NCBI GenBank assembly: GCA_934378195.1
Contig: CAKRPO010000019.1
Location: forward strand, 1-35,946
DNA from: an uncultured Blautia sp.
Lineage (GTDB): Bacteria > Bacillota > Clostridia > Lachnospirales > Lachnospiraceae
Direction of reading: 5' to 3'
Length of the DNA stretch: 35,946 bases
The translations under genes were made by a program, and so were the position numbers. Below are positions 25,649 to 33,886 of this stretch, piece after piece. The notes under the pieces were generated by a model. That model had not been told where the DNA came from. It searched no databases and saw nothing but the letters and a program-made list of their open reading frames with translations. Each line of letters begins with the position of its first letter. Within the stretch, counting starts at the first letter, position 1.

Positions 25649-27804
25649 AGAAAAAAGTAGCAGGTCTTATGCTGGCTGCGATGATGATGATTTCCACATT
25701 ATCCGGAGTGCAGGCACAGGCGGATGATACGACATGGGTAAATCAGATGGAGAAACCACAGACAGAGGAGAATCATGACGAAGAGACAGAGCGTTCAGAG
25801 GAAGAAGATGCAGATGTCAATGAACCTGAAATGGGTGATGAAATGAACGAAGAAACAGATGCCGGAGATGACATCCTTATAGAAGAGATACCAGAAGAAT
25901 CTGAGGAAGCGGAGGTGTCATTTGAAGAAAGACAGGATGAAGAAAATCTGGCAGAAGAAAACCTGGATGAGGAAGCAGAGGATGAGCTTTCGGCAGTTGA
26001 ATTTGAAGATGATGTTGATACAGAGGAGGCATTTTCAGACGATGCAGGGCAGATTGCAACGCAGAGTACGGTAAATGTTCCTGTTCAGTGGGTAGATGCA
26101 AACTACAAAATGAGATCTGAGTATGCATTCTCGTATTCGTTTAAGGAAGGAGTGACGGAACTTTCTTATATCAGCCGGCAGAATAGTGGGCTGAACAAAA
26201 AAATCCATAACTGGTTTGGTGATTCAGTCGGATATACAGAGGAATATTGCAAAAGATTTTACGCATGTGCAATTGATTCAGACAAGTACAAAGATCCGAT
26301 CACCGCTATCTACAGCAATGTAGGAGAGTATCAGGGAAATCTTGTTGACCTGAAGGTGACTGCGGTAAGATGGGGAAGTATAAGCAATAATCATGTGGGA
26401 AGTGATGGAACTAAGATGATTCCCTGCATTTTGTTTTACAAAAACACGATTGCCTTTAATACAATTGCTGTCAGTGCCGTGAGATTCCAGTTTGAATTCC
26501 TGAAACATGGTACAGAGCAGAAAATCTATCCGAAGGGACATATCACAGTTGCGGATCTGGATGGAGGTCAGGGAATCAGTGTGCGTGACAACTGGAATAT
26601 TGACAAAATCTATCTCAGAAAAGGGTTTAATTATCTTGGAGTGACAAATGGAACATTGTCTGACGGAACGCCATATCGTGAGATTAGAAGTAAAGAAGGA
26701 AGTGAAAGCCTTGGAAATGGCGATGTACAAGGCTGGTGTCAGCTGGATTTTAATGGCTCCTTTTCACTGAGCTGGCTGGCGCAGGATTCATGGAAGAATG
26801 GTACCAAACGACAAAATGCCTTTTTTATATCTACATCCAAATCAGTTGGTACATATGAACCCAATCCCGGACCTGAAAAGCGCGTGGGAAATGAAAAAGC
26901 TTCTTTCAACGCGATGAGTAAACATGAATTTACAGCGTCTGATCCACCTTTTGAGATCACAGAAGGAAAAAATTTCGATTATGTGATCAGACAGAGGCTT
27001 TTGCCGGGCAGCTATAGTTCCTTTGAATTGAAGGATACGCTGGATGCCTGTGTGAAATATCGAAGTGCAAGTGTGGTAACTGCTGCAGGAACAGATGTTA
27101 CAAATAAATTCAAGATAGGAAAAAGTTCGAATACAATTGTTTTTACTGCAAATACAGCATTTCTGAAAACAGCTGAGGCATATAATGATGTGACCTATTA
27201 TTTCAGGATAAGGGTAAAAGCAGGTACGGTTAAAGAGATAGATGCACATAAGCATTACCGGAATGCAGATGGGTTCTATGCAATCGTCAATACTGCATCA
27301 AGAACGATTGTTTCGGACAAAATGCAGGATACGCAGATGACAAATAAATCCTGGGTCAAAATGAAACCGGCGACGACAGATGGAAGAATCACGATAACCA
27401 AAAAAATTAAGGAGAAAGATATTACCTGGGCACATGGAAATCCAGTATTTCGATTCAGAATAACAGGACAGGATCAGCAGGGAATCTCTCATGTCTATGA
27501 AAATTATGTGGAATTTGAACCAGGAGTGTATTCTGTTTCTGGAAATGACGCGGTAATGACCTGTTACTTTACAGATATTCCACCAGGGCGTTATACGGTT
27601 AGTGAACTGCAGACTTTACGCTATCAATTTGAAAGCATTACAGCAGATACTTTGAATGTATCTGTTTCTGGAAAAACTGGAGTGGCAGTAATTGATTCTA
27701 CCAATAAGACGGCAGCAGTTACGTTCCGAAATAAAAAGACACGATATGACAGATACAGTCATACAAATGTAGTTAGAAACATCATATCGGTAAGTGGAAG
27801 TTAA
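25645..27804 (+). CDS. Large secreted adhesin with acidic N-terminus and isopeptide/Cna-B-like domains
   Basis: A 719-residue exported protein with an ordinary Sec signal peptide (cleavage near VQA, residue 24). A very acidic low-complexity stretch covers about 36-133, rich in E and D. A large beta-rich region (about 143-420) is of unknown type. A domain with FEITEGKNFDYVIR and LKDTLDACVKYRS resembles isopeptide-forming fimbrial modules, and a final prealbumin-like domain (DGRITITKKIKEKD to PPGRYTVSE) resembles Cna-B/SpaA folds. No LPXTG-like motif or C-terminal membrane segment is present, so it is either released or held by its operon partners. It overlaps the upstream gene by four bases (ATGA) and has AAAGGAGGGAAGGA. 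Binding target unknown. Confidence 0.85.
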   Translation: MKKKVAGLMLAAMMMISTLSGVQAQADDTTWVNQMEKPQTEENHDEETERSEEEDADVNEPEMGDEMNEETDAGDDILIEEIPEESEEAEVSFEERQDEENLAEENLDEEAEDELSAVEFEDDVDTEEAFSDDAGQIATQSTVNVPVQWVDANYKMRSEYAFSYSFKEGVTELSYISRQNSGLNKKIHNWFGDSVGYTEEYCKRFYACAIDSDKYKDPITAIYSNVGEYQGNLVDLKVTAVRWGSISNNHVGSDGTKMIPCILFYKNTIAFNTIAVSAVRFQFEFLKHGTEQKIYPKGHITVADLDGGQGISVRDNWNIDKIYLRKGFNYLGVTNGTLSDGTPYREIRSKEGSESLGNGDVQGWCQLDFNGSFSLSWLAQDSWKNGTKRQNAFFISTSKSVGTYEPNPGPEKRVGNEKASFNAMSKHEFTASDPPFEITEGKNFDYVIRQRLLPGSYSSFELKDTLDACVKYRSASVVTAAGTDVTNKFKIGKSSNTIVFTANTAFLKTAEAYNDVTYYFRIRVKAGTVKEIDAHKHYRNADGFYAIVNTASRTIVSDKMQDTQMTNKSWVKMKPATTDGRITITKKIKEKDITWAHGNPVFRFRITGQDQQGISHVYENYVEFEPGVYSVSGNDAVMTCYFTDIPPGRYTVSELQTLRYQFESITADTLNVSVSGKTGVAVIDSTNKTAAVTFRNKKTRYDRYSHTNVVRNIISVSGS

Positions 27805-27835
27805 AGAACTTGCTGAATGGAACGGTTATAGGGAA

Positions 27836-27868
27836 GCAACTGTATCTTCCTGGAGAAGATGCAGTTGC
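27836..27868 (+). repeat. Hairpin after the adhesin gene, no T-run
   Basis: GCAACTGTATCTTC pairs with GAAGATGCAGTTGC (about 27836-27868), 14 base pairs with one wobble. No T-run follows, so it is a weak terminator candidate; it may protect the 3' end of the mRNA. CAGTTGCA recurs at 27882-27889 inside the tRNA promoter. Confidence 0.6.
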
Positions 27869-27884
27869 ATGACCGAAAAAACAG

Positions 27885-27913
27885 TTGCAAAACAAAAAAT
27901 GGATTGTTATAAT
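27885..27913 (+). promoter_or_regulatory. Promoter of tRNA-Pro
   Basis: TTGCAA (27885-27890) and TATAAT (27908-27913) with a 17-base spacer lie just before the tRNA, whose 5' end is at 27923. Confidence 0.78.
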
Positions 27914-27922
27914 AATTTTCAC

Positions 27923-27996
27923 CGGGGTATGGCGTAGCTTGGTAGCGCGCACGGCTGGGGGCCGTGAGGTCGCAGGTTCAAATCCTGTTGCCCCGA
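27923..27996 (+). tRNA. tRNA-Pro, anticodon GGG
   Basis: A complete cloverleaf of 74 bases. The acceptor CGGGGTA pairs with TGCCCCG and the discriminator is A. The anticodon stem CACGG/CCGTG holds loop CTGGGGG with anticodon GGG (27957-27959). The T arm is GCAGG-TTCAAAT-CCTGT. The C1-G72 pair is the proline identity feature of bacteria. CCA is not encoded. Confidence 0.96.
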
Positions 27997-28030
27997 TTGA
28001 GATGTGATAAAATCGGAACAAAATTCACTC

Positions 28031-28059
28031 TTGACAAGTTTGAAATGACATGTTAGTCT
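28031..28059 (+). promoter_or_regulatory. Promoter of the leuA T-box leader
   Basis: TTGACA (28031-28036) and TAGTCT (28054-28059) are 17 bases apart. The -10 is imperfect, but the expected start near 28066 fits the 5' end of the T-box stem I. Confidence 0.65.
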
Positions 28060-28065
28060 TTATTC

Positions 28066-28393
28066 ATCGACAAAATATGCGAAATGCTTTGATGAGGAAT
28101 AGTACATGGGGACTGGAGCAAAGAGAGCTGTCGGCAGGTGTGAGACAGCGGAAAGAAGTCATGGAACTCGCCTTGGAGCATCTGTCCGAACTCTATACAT
28201 TTTATGATGATATAATAGAAAGTAGGCGCAGACGGTATCCACCGTTATATGGAGAGGATATAAGGATTTTGGCACTATGAGCAGAGATTCCGTATCCCAT
28301 GAGTGTATGAACCGTTCATAAATAAGAGTGGTACCGCGAAAACAGTAGTCTTTCGTCTCTTACAGAAGTCTGTAGAGATGGGAGATTTTTTTT
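28066..28393 (+). ncRNA. T-box riboswitch, leucine-specific, upstream of leuA
   Basis: The leader senses uncharged tRNA-Leu and antiterminates. Stem I elements are GATGAGGAATAGTAC (28091-28104), AGAGAGCTG and GGTGTGAGACAGC. The specifier region GGAACTCGCC carries CTC (28167-28169), a leucine codon. The T-box core AAGAGTGGTACCGCG (28324-28338) ends the antiterminator. The competing terminator pairs about 28355-28364 with 28369-28379 and is followed by eight T (28386-28393). The 450 bases between tRNA-Pro and leuA hold only this promoter and leader. Confidence 0.96.
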
Positions 28394-28451
28394 GTTCAGA
28401 AACAAAAAACATACAGAGAAGTTACATGGTAAAGAAACAGGAGGAAAAATC

Positions 28452-30107
28452 ATGAAAAATGTAACAAAATACCAGAGACAGTATTATATGCCGCCTATGA
28501 AATGCATGAAATGGGCAGAAAAAGAATATGTAGACAAAGCTCCGATCTGGTGCAGCGTAGACCTTCGTGACGGAAACCAGGCGTTGGTTATTCCGATGAG
28601 TCTGGAACAGAAAATTGAGTTTTTTAAACTTCTTGTAAAAATCGGTTTCAAAGAAATTGAAGTTGGATTCCCGGCTGCTTCTGAAACAGAATATACATTT
28701 GTACGTACGTTGATCGAACAGAATCTGATTCCGGATGACGTAACAATCCAGGTGTTGACACAGGCAAGAGAACATATTATCCGCAAAACTTTTGAAGCAG
28801 TCAAAGGTGCGCCGAAAGCAATTGTACATGTATATAATTCAACATCTGTAGCACAGCGCGAACAGGTATTTAGAAAGTCAAAAGAAGAAATCCTGAAGAT
28901 TGCTGTTGATGGAGCAAAACTTCTGAAACAGCTGGCTGATGAGACAGAAGGTAACTTCCAGTTTGAGTACAGTCCGGAAAGCTTTACCGGAACAGAGCCG
29001 GAATATGCACTGGAAGTTTGTAATGCAGTACTGGATGTATGGCAGCCGACACCGGAAAACAAAGCAATCATCAATCTGCCTGTAACTGTTGAACTTTCCA
29101 TGCCACATGTATATGCCAGCCAGATTGAGTACATGAGTGAGAATATGAAATACCGTGAGAACGTTATTCTTTCTCAGCATCCGCATAATGACCGTGGATG
29201 TGGTGTGGCAGATTCCGAACTGGGATTGCTTGCAGGAGCGGATCGAGTAGAAGGCACTCTGTTTGGAAACGGAGAACGTACCGGTAATGTTGATGTTGTT
29301 ACACTTGCAATGAATATGTTTGCACAGGGTGTGGATCCGGAACTTGATTTCACAGATATGCCGCATATCTGTGAAGTATATGAAGAATGTACAGGAATGA
29401 AAGTAGACGAAAGAAGCCCATATAGTGGGGCACTGGTATTTGCAGCATTCTCTGGTTCTCATCAGGATGCAATTGCCAAAGGTATGCACTGGAGAGAGGA
29501 AAAAGATCCAAGCCGCTGGACTGTACCGTATCTGCCAATTGATCCGACAGATGTTGGAAGAAATTACGATGCAGATGTTATCCGTATTAACAGCCAGTCT
29601 GGTAAGGGCGGTGTCGGATATATCCTGGAAACAAAATATGGCCTGAATCTGCCGGCTAAAATGCGTGAAGCTATGGGATATGCAGCCAAAGCTGTTTCTG
29701 ATCATAGACACAAAGAACTTCATCCGGATGAAATCTTCAGCCTGTTCAAATCTACATTTGAAAATGTTGTGGAACCATATAGCATTAATGAGGTTCACTT
29801 CCAGCAGAAGGATGGTGGAATTACTACACAGGTAACTTCTACATTTAATGGTAAGACAATCACAACAGAGGCAACCGGAAATGGTCGTCTGGATGCTGTC
29901 AGCAATGCACTGAAGAAAGCATACGAAATGAAATTTACATTAGTAACTTATCAGGAACATGCACTCGAAAAGAGTAGCAGTTCCAAGGCTATTGCTTATG
30001 TAGGAATCCAGAAACCGGATGGAACACTTTCCTGGGGAGCAGGAGTGGATTCGGATATTATCCGGGCTTCTATTGATGCACTGGTAACTGCAATCAATAA
30101 CCGATAA
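28452..30107 (+). CDS. leuA: 2-isopropylmalate synthase, long type (LeuA2)
   Basis: LeuA condenses acetyl-CoA with 2-oxoisovalerate, the first leucine-specific step. The 551 residues and the start region MPPMKCMKW identify the longer type-2 form known from actinobacteria and fungi, not the roughly 510-residue type 1. The TIM barrel has SVDLRDGNQAL, the metal-binding HPHNDRGCG region and GNGERTGNVD. A C-terminal LeuA dimer/regulatory domain covers about 420-551 and gives leucine feedback. AGGAGG (28439-28444) sets ATG 28452; the frame extends upstream into the T-box region and that part is not coding. Controlled by the T-box. Confidence 0.97.
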   Translation: MKNVTKYQRQYYMPPMKCMKWAEKEYVDKAPIWCSVDLRDGNQALVIPMSLEQKIEFFKLLVKIGFKEIEVGFPAASETEYTFVRTLIEQNLIPDDVTIQVLTQAREHIIRKTFEAVKGAPKAIVHVYNSTSVAQREQVFRKSKEEILKIAVDGAKLLKQLADETEGNFQFEYSPESFTGTEPEYALEVCNAVLDVWQPTPENKAIINLPVTVELSMPHVYASQIEYMSENMKYRENVILSQHPHNDRGCGVADSELGLLAGADRVEGTLFGNGERTGNVDVVTLAMNMFAQGVDPELDFTDMPHICEVYEECTGMKVDERSPYSGALVFAAFSGSHQDAIAKGMHWREEKDPSRWTVPYLPIDPTDVGRNYDADVIRINSQSGKGGVGYILETKYGLNLPAKMREAMGYAAKAVSDHRHKELHPDEIFSLFKSTFENVVEPYSINEVHFQQKDGGITTQVTSTFNGKTITTEATGNGRLDAVSNALKKAYEMKFTLVTYQEHALEKSSSSKAIAYVGIQKPDGTLSWGAGVDSDIIRASIDALVTAINNR

Positions 30108-30117
30108 GAAAATTACG

Positions 30118-30178
30118 AAAAGTCCTTTTCTTTTCAACAGTTAGTTGTGAAAACTGTTGCGAGGGAAGGGGCTTTTTT
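30118..30178 (+). terminator. Intrinsic terminator after leuA
   Basis: AAAAGTCCTTTTC (30118-30130) pairs over 13 positions, including wobbles, with the G-rich arm ending GGGGC (to 30176). An inner AACAGT/ACTGTT stem strengthens it. Six T follow. Confidence 0.85.
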
Positions 30179-30239
30179 ATGCATGTTTCACAGAATCACC
30201 TGTTTTGCTGGAAAAGTAAAAAAAAATCTGCTAATATTA

Positions 30240-30263
30240 AAATATGTATGCCTATACATATTT
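30240..30263 (+). promoter_or_regulatory. Operator-like perfect palindrome upstream of the molybdenum hydroxylase operon
   Basis: AAATATGTAT (30240-30249) and ATACATATTT (30254-30263) are perfect inverted repeats around GCCT. It lies 34 bases before the ATG of the first subunit. The region from 30179 to 30296 has TAATAT (30232-30237) but no well-spaced -35 box, so an activator or repressor acting at this dyad is plausible. Confidence 0.6.
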
Positions 30264-30296
30264 GAGTTTGAATGATAGAAAGGAAACGATACACAG

Positions 30297-31115
30297 ATGC
30301 TAAAGATTAAAAGCTATGTGAAAGTGAAAAGCGTTGCAGAAGCATACGAACTGAATCAGAAAAAAACAGCTCTCGTTCTTGGCGGTATGGTATGGCTGAA
30401 AATGGGGAATCGCAATATTTCCACAGCAATCGATCTCTCCGGGCTGGGACTGGACACTGTGAAGGAGATGGAAGATGAATTTGTGATCGGTTGTATGACA
30501 TCTTTAAGAAATCTTGAGATGAATGAGGGGCTGAACGCGTATACACAGGGAGCAATCAGAGAGAGTCTGCGCCACATTGTCGGTGTACAGTTCCGTAATT
30601 GTGCAACGATAGGGGGCAGTATTTGGGGAAGATATGGATTTTCAGATGTGCTGACCATGTTTCTTGCCATGGATACATGGGTAGAATTATATGATGCGGG
30701 ACGGATTCCCCTGATCGAATTTGTAAATCGCAAAAAGGACAATGATATTCTTGTAAATATCATTATCAGGAAGAAACCATTGTTTGTCTGTTATATGAGT
30801 CAGCGAAATACAAAGACAGATTTTCCTGTTCTGACCTGTGCGGCTTCTCTGATCGGAGAAGAGGCAAGAACTGTGGTCGGCGCAAGACCGGGCCGCGCAG
30901 TTGTGGTTGCAGATGAGAAGCAGATTCTTAAGAATTTCAAACATATGACCAATAAGCAGAGAGAAGAGGCGATCACAGCGTTTTCTGAGTATGCAGCAGA
31001 TCATGTAATCACAGCAGGTAATATGCGTGGTTCCGCAGAATACCGTACACTTCTGGTCAGCGTACTGACAAGAAGGACTTGGGAAGCAGTAGGAGGAATG
31101 AAGAATGAATATTAG
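30297..31115 (+). CDS. Molybdenum hydroxylase FAD subunit (XdhB/CoxM-like)
   Basis: Carries FAD and passes electrons from the 2Fe-2S subunit to the acceptor. The 272 residues match the FAD-binding and CO-dehydrogenase flavoprotein C-terminal domains. Landmarks are LVLGGMVWLK near the start, NCATIGGSIWGRYGFSD (a TIGGN-like FAD motif) and a C-terminal GNMRGSAEYRTLLVSVL (the R-GS-EYR pattern of the family). The ATG has an AAAGGAAA site at moderate distance. It overlaps the 2Fe-2S gene by 11 bases, so translation is coupled. The physiological substrate is unknown. Confidence 0.88.
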   Translation: MLKIKSYVKVKSVAEAYELNQKKTALVLGGMVWLKMGNRNISTAIDLSGLGLDTVKEMEDEFVIGCMTSLRNLEMNEGLNAYTQGAIRESLRHIVGVQFRNCATIGGSIWGRYGFSDVLTMFLAMDTWVELYDAGRIPLIEFVNRKKDNDILVNIIIRKKPLFVCYMSQRNTKTDFPVLTCAASLIGEEARTVVGARPGRAVVVADEKQILKNFKHMTNKQREEAITAFSEYAADHVITAGNMRGSAEYRTLLVSVLTRRTWEAVGGMKNEY

Positions 31116-31572
31116 TTTCTGGCTGAATGGGGTTTACCGACAGGAAGAAATTGAACCGGGAATACTTCTGATCGATTTTCTGCGGGACAGAGGATGCTTC
31201 AGCGTCAAAAGAGGCTGCGAAACAGCAAACTGTGGACTTTGTACAGTACTTGTAGATGACAGACCGGTTCTTTCCTGTTCTACACTTGCGGCACGAATTG
31301 ACGGAAAAAAGGTAGTAACATTGGAAGGAATGCAGCGTGAAGCACAGGAATTTGGAAGCTTTCTGGCGAATGAAGGTGCGGAACAGTGCGGCTTCTGCAA
31401 TCCGGGGTTTATCATGAATGTGTTTGCAATGCTTCGTGAGATCAAGGAGCCGACGGAGGAGCAGATCAAAGAGTATCTTGCCGGGAATTTGTGCAGATGT
31501 TCCGGATTTGTTTCGCAGACAACAAGTATCCTTAAGTTTTTGAAATACAAAAAAGCACAGGAGGACGCATAA
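31105..31572 (+). CDS. Molybdenum hydroxylase 2Fe-2S subunit (XdhC/CoxS-like)
   Basis: Small electron-transfer subunit of 155 residues with two 2Fe-2S clusters. The plant-type cluster uses Cys38, Cys43, Cys46 and Cys58 (GCETANCGLC, then SC). The second uses Cys94 and Cys97 (QCGFCNPGF) and Cys129 and Cys131 (NLCRCSG). AGGAGG precedes the ATG, which overlaps the FAD gene; the Mo subunit starts 5 bases after its stop. All eight ligands are intact, so the enzyme should be functional. Confidence 0.94.
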   Translation: MNISFWLNGVYRQEEIEPGILLIDFLRDRGCFSVKRGCETANCGLCTVLVDDRPVLSCSTLAARIDGKKVVTLEGMQREAQEFGSFLANEGAEQCGFCNPGFIMNVFAMLREIKEPTEEQIKEYLAGNLCRCSGFVSQTTSILKFLKYKKAQEDA

Positions 31573-31576
31573 TAAG

Positions 31577-33886
31577 ATGAAATATGTAAATCAGCCTGTA
31601 CGCAAAACAGATGCAATGTCACTGGTAACAGGAAAACCTGTTTATACAGATGATCTGGCACCGAAGGACTGCCTGATCGTCAAAATTTTGCGAAGCCCAT
31701 ATGCGAATGCATGGGTGGAAGAGATTAAGACCGGTAATGCAGAAAAAGTAGCCGGTATTGCATGTATTCTTACGTATAAAGATGTTCCACAGAAACGTTT
31801 TACTCTTGCAGGACAGACAGCACCGGAAATGAGCCCGGATGATCGCCTGATCATTGACCGTCATGTTCGTTTTGTCGGAGATACAGTTGCTATTGTTGCC
31901 GGTGAAACAGAAGAGGCAGTAGACAAGGCATTAAAGAGAATCAAGGTACAGTATCGAGTGGAGACGCCGGTGCTGGATATTCACAAGGCAAAAGACAATC
32001 CAATCGTGGTCCATCCGGAAGAGAACTGGAAACTCAAGATTCCGCTTGGTGGAGATAATAAGCGAAATCTGTGTGCGAATGCAATGGAGGAGCATGGAGA
32101 TGTGGATAAAGTCCTGAGCGAATGTAAGTATACTGTAGAGCGTACTTATCATACCAGAGCAAATCAGCAGACGATGATGGAAACTTTCCGTACAGCATGT
32201 TATATGGATCATTTTGGAAGACTGATCGTGCTTTCTTCTACACAGATTCCTTTTCATGTAAGACGAATTGTTGGAAGAGCTCTGGACATTCCGGCATCCA
32301 AAGTCCGTGTCATCAAACCGAGAATTGGTGGTGGGTTTGGAGCAAAGCAGACTTCTGTCAGTGAGATCTATCCGGCAATTGTTACCTGGAAGACCGGTCG
32401 CCCGTCCAAGATTGTTTTCTCCAGATATGAGTCTATGATCAGCTCTTCTCCGCGCCATGAGATGGAAATTACCGTTCGTGCAGGTGCAGATGAAAATGGT
32501 ATCATCAAGGCGATTGATGTCTATACCCTTTCCAATACAGGGGCTTATGGAGAGCACAGTTCTACAACCGTGGGCTTAAGTGGTCATAAATCAATTGGAT
32601 TGTATCGTAATACAGAAGCATATCGTTTTGCTTTTGATGTGGTTTATACGAATGTGCAGGCAGCAGGCGCATACCGTGGATATGGTGCAACACAGGGAAT
32701 CTTTGCCGTAGAATCAGCAGTAAATGAACTGGCACACAAGATGGGAATGGATCCTGTCAGAGTGAAAGAGCTGAATATGCCGGTGGAAGGTGGGCCGCTT
32801 CCGGGGTATCCGGATGTTCCTTATGCTCAGAGCTGTACGATGGATAAATGTATGGAACGGGCAAAAGAAATGATGAACTGGGATTCCAAATATCCATGTC
32901 AGGATATGGGAAACGGTAAAGTTCGCGGAGTTGGTGTGGCAATGGCGATGCAGGGCTCTTCTATTGCAGGGGTTGATGTCGGCGGAGCAGATATCAAGCT
33001 GAATGAAGATGGTTCCTACACATTGGCACTTGGATGTACAGATATGGGAACCGGATGTGATACGATTATGGCACAGATCGCTGCAGATTGCCTGGACACT
33101 CCGATGGAAAATATTGTGGTGTTCAGTGTGGATACAGATATTTCACCATATGATTCCGGATCTTATGCTTCTTCGACAACCTATACGACCGGTGTAGCTG
33201 TCATGAAGGCCTGTGAAGAACTGAGAAAAAAAATCTGTGAAGTTGGAGCTGGAATGCTCGAAACAGAGGTTGATAAAGTTGCGTTTGACGGTTCTTATGT
33301 CTATATTGACGGGGAAGATGAGGAAGAAAAAAAAGTTTCTCTGGAGCAGGTTGCATTGAAGGGTACATTTTTTAATAATATTGAACTTCAGGTTGTCAAA
33401 CAGCATTCTTCTCCATTGTCACCGCCACCGTTTATGGTCGGAATGGCAGAAGTAGAAGTGGACACAGAAACCGGAAATGTGGATGTGCTGGATTATGTGG
33501 CAGTTGTTGACTGTGGTACACCGATCAATCCGAATCTTGCTCGTGTGCAGACTGAAGGTGGTATTGCACAGGGAATCGGAATGGCACTCTTTGAAGATGT
33601 ACAGTATACAGATAAGGGTAAAATCCGTAACAATTCTTTCATGCAGTACAAGATTCCGACCAGAATGGATATTGGAAAGATTCGGGTGGACTTTAAGAGC
33701 AGTTATGAAGAGAGCGGCCCGTTCGGAGCCAAATCAATTGGCGAACTCGTGATTGATACGCCGTGTCCGGCGATTGCTGAGGCAATCTATAATGCAACAG
33801 GGGTACGCGTCTTTGAGCTTCCGATCACACCGGAAAAAATAGCAATGGGAATCCTGAAGAAGAAAGGAAAAGACGAAAATTCATGA
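31577..33886 (+). CDS. Molybdenum hydroxylase large subunit (XdhA-like, molybdopterin-binding)
   Basis: Catalytic subunit of a xanthine dehydrogenase-type enzyme, hydroxylating a purine or related heterocycle; the substrate is not certain. The 769 residues are of family length. Motifs seen are the N-terminal GKPVYTDDL, the Mo-pterin GGGFGAKQ (251-258 region), AYRGYGATQG, ALGCTDMGTGCDT and SGSYASSTTY, and the catalytic Glu in GAKSIGELVIDTP near the C-terminus. The spacing of these resembles E. coli XdhA as I recall it, where the end reads GEPP. AGGAGG lies 12 bases upstream of the ATG. No cofactor-maturation genes are in the window. It overlaps the next membrane-protein gene by four bases. Confidence 0.93.
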   Translation: MKYVNQPVRKTDAMSLVTGKPVYTDDLAPKDCLIVKILRSPYANAWVEEIKTGNAEKVAGIACILTYKDVPQKRFTLAGQTAPEMSPDDRLIIDRHVRFVGDTVAIVAGETEEAVDKALKRIKVQYRVETPVLDIHKAKDNPIVVHPEENWKLKIPLGGDNKRNLCANAMEEHGDVDKVLSECKYTVERTYHTRANQQTMMETFRTACYMDHFGRLIVLSSTQIPFHVRRIVGRALDIPASKVRVIKPRIGGGFGAKQTSVSEIYPAIVTWKTGRPSKIVFSRYESMISSSPRHEMEITVRAGADENGIIKAIDVYTLSNTGAYGEHSSTTVGLSGHKSIGLYRNTEAYRFAFDVVYTNVQAAGAYRGYGATQGIFAVESAVNELAHKMGMDPVRVKELNMPVEGGPLPGYPDVPYAQSCTMDKCMERAKEMMNWDSKYPCQDMGNGKVRGVGVAMAMQGSSIAGVDVGGADIKLNEDGSYTLALGCTDMGTGCDTIMAQIAADCLDTPMENIVVFSVDTDISPYDSGSYASSTTYTTGVAVMKACEELRKKICEVGAGMLETEVDKVAFDGSYVYIDGEDEEEKKVSLEQVALKGTFFNNIELQVVKQHSSPLSPPPFMVGMAEVEVDTETGNVDVLDYVAVVDCGTPINPNLARVQTEGGIAQGIGMALFEDVQYTDKGKIRNNSFMQYKIPTRMDIGKIRVDFKSSYEESGPFGAKSIGELVIDTPCPAIAEAIYNATGVRVFELPITPEKIAMGILKKKGKDENS

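Noticed and set aside
27782..28021. Open frame on the - strand containing GATGFEPATSRPP
   Set aside because: This is the familiar false protein read from the antisense of a tRNA gene; it covers tRNA-Pro here.
28050..28280. 76-codon + strand frame before leuA
   Set aside because: It lies wholly in the T-box leader, and its bases are explained by the conserved RNA elements.
28878..29798. 306-codon - strand frame
   Set aside because: Antisense shadow of leuA, with no recognisable domain.
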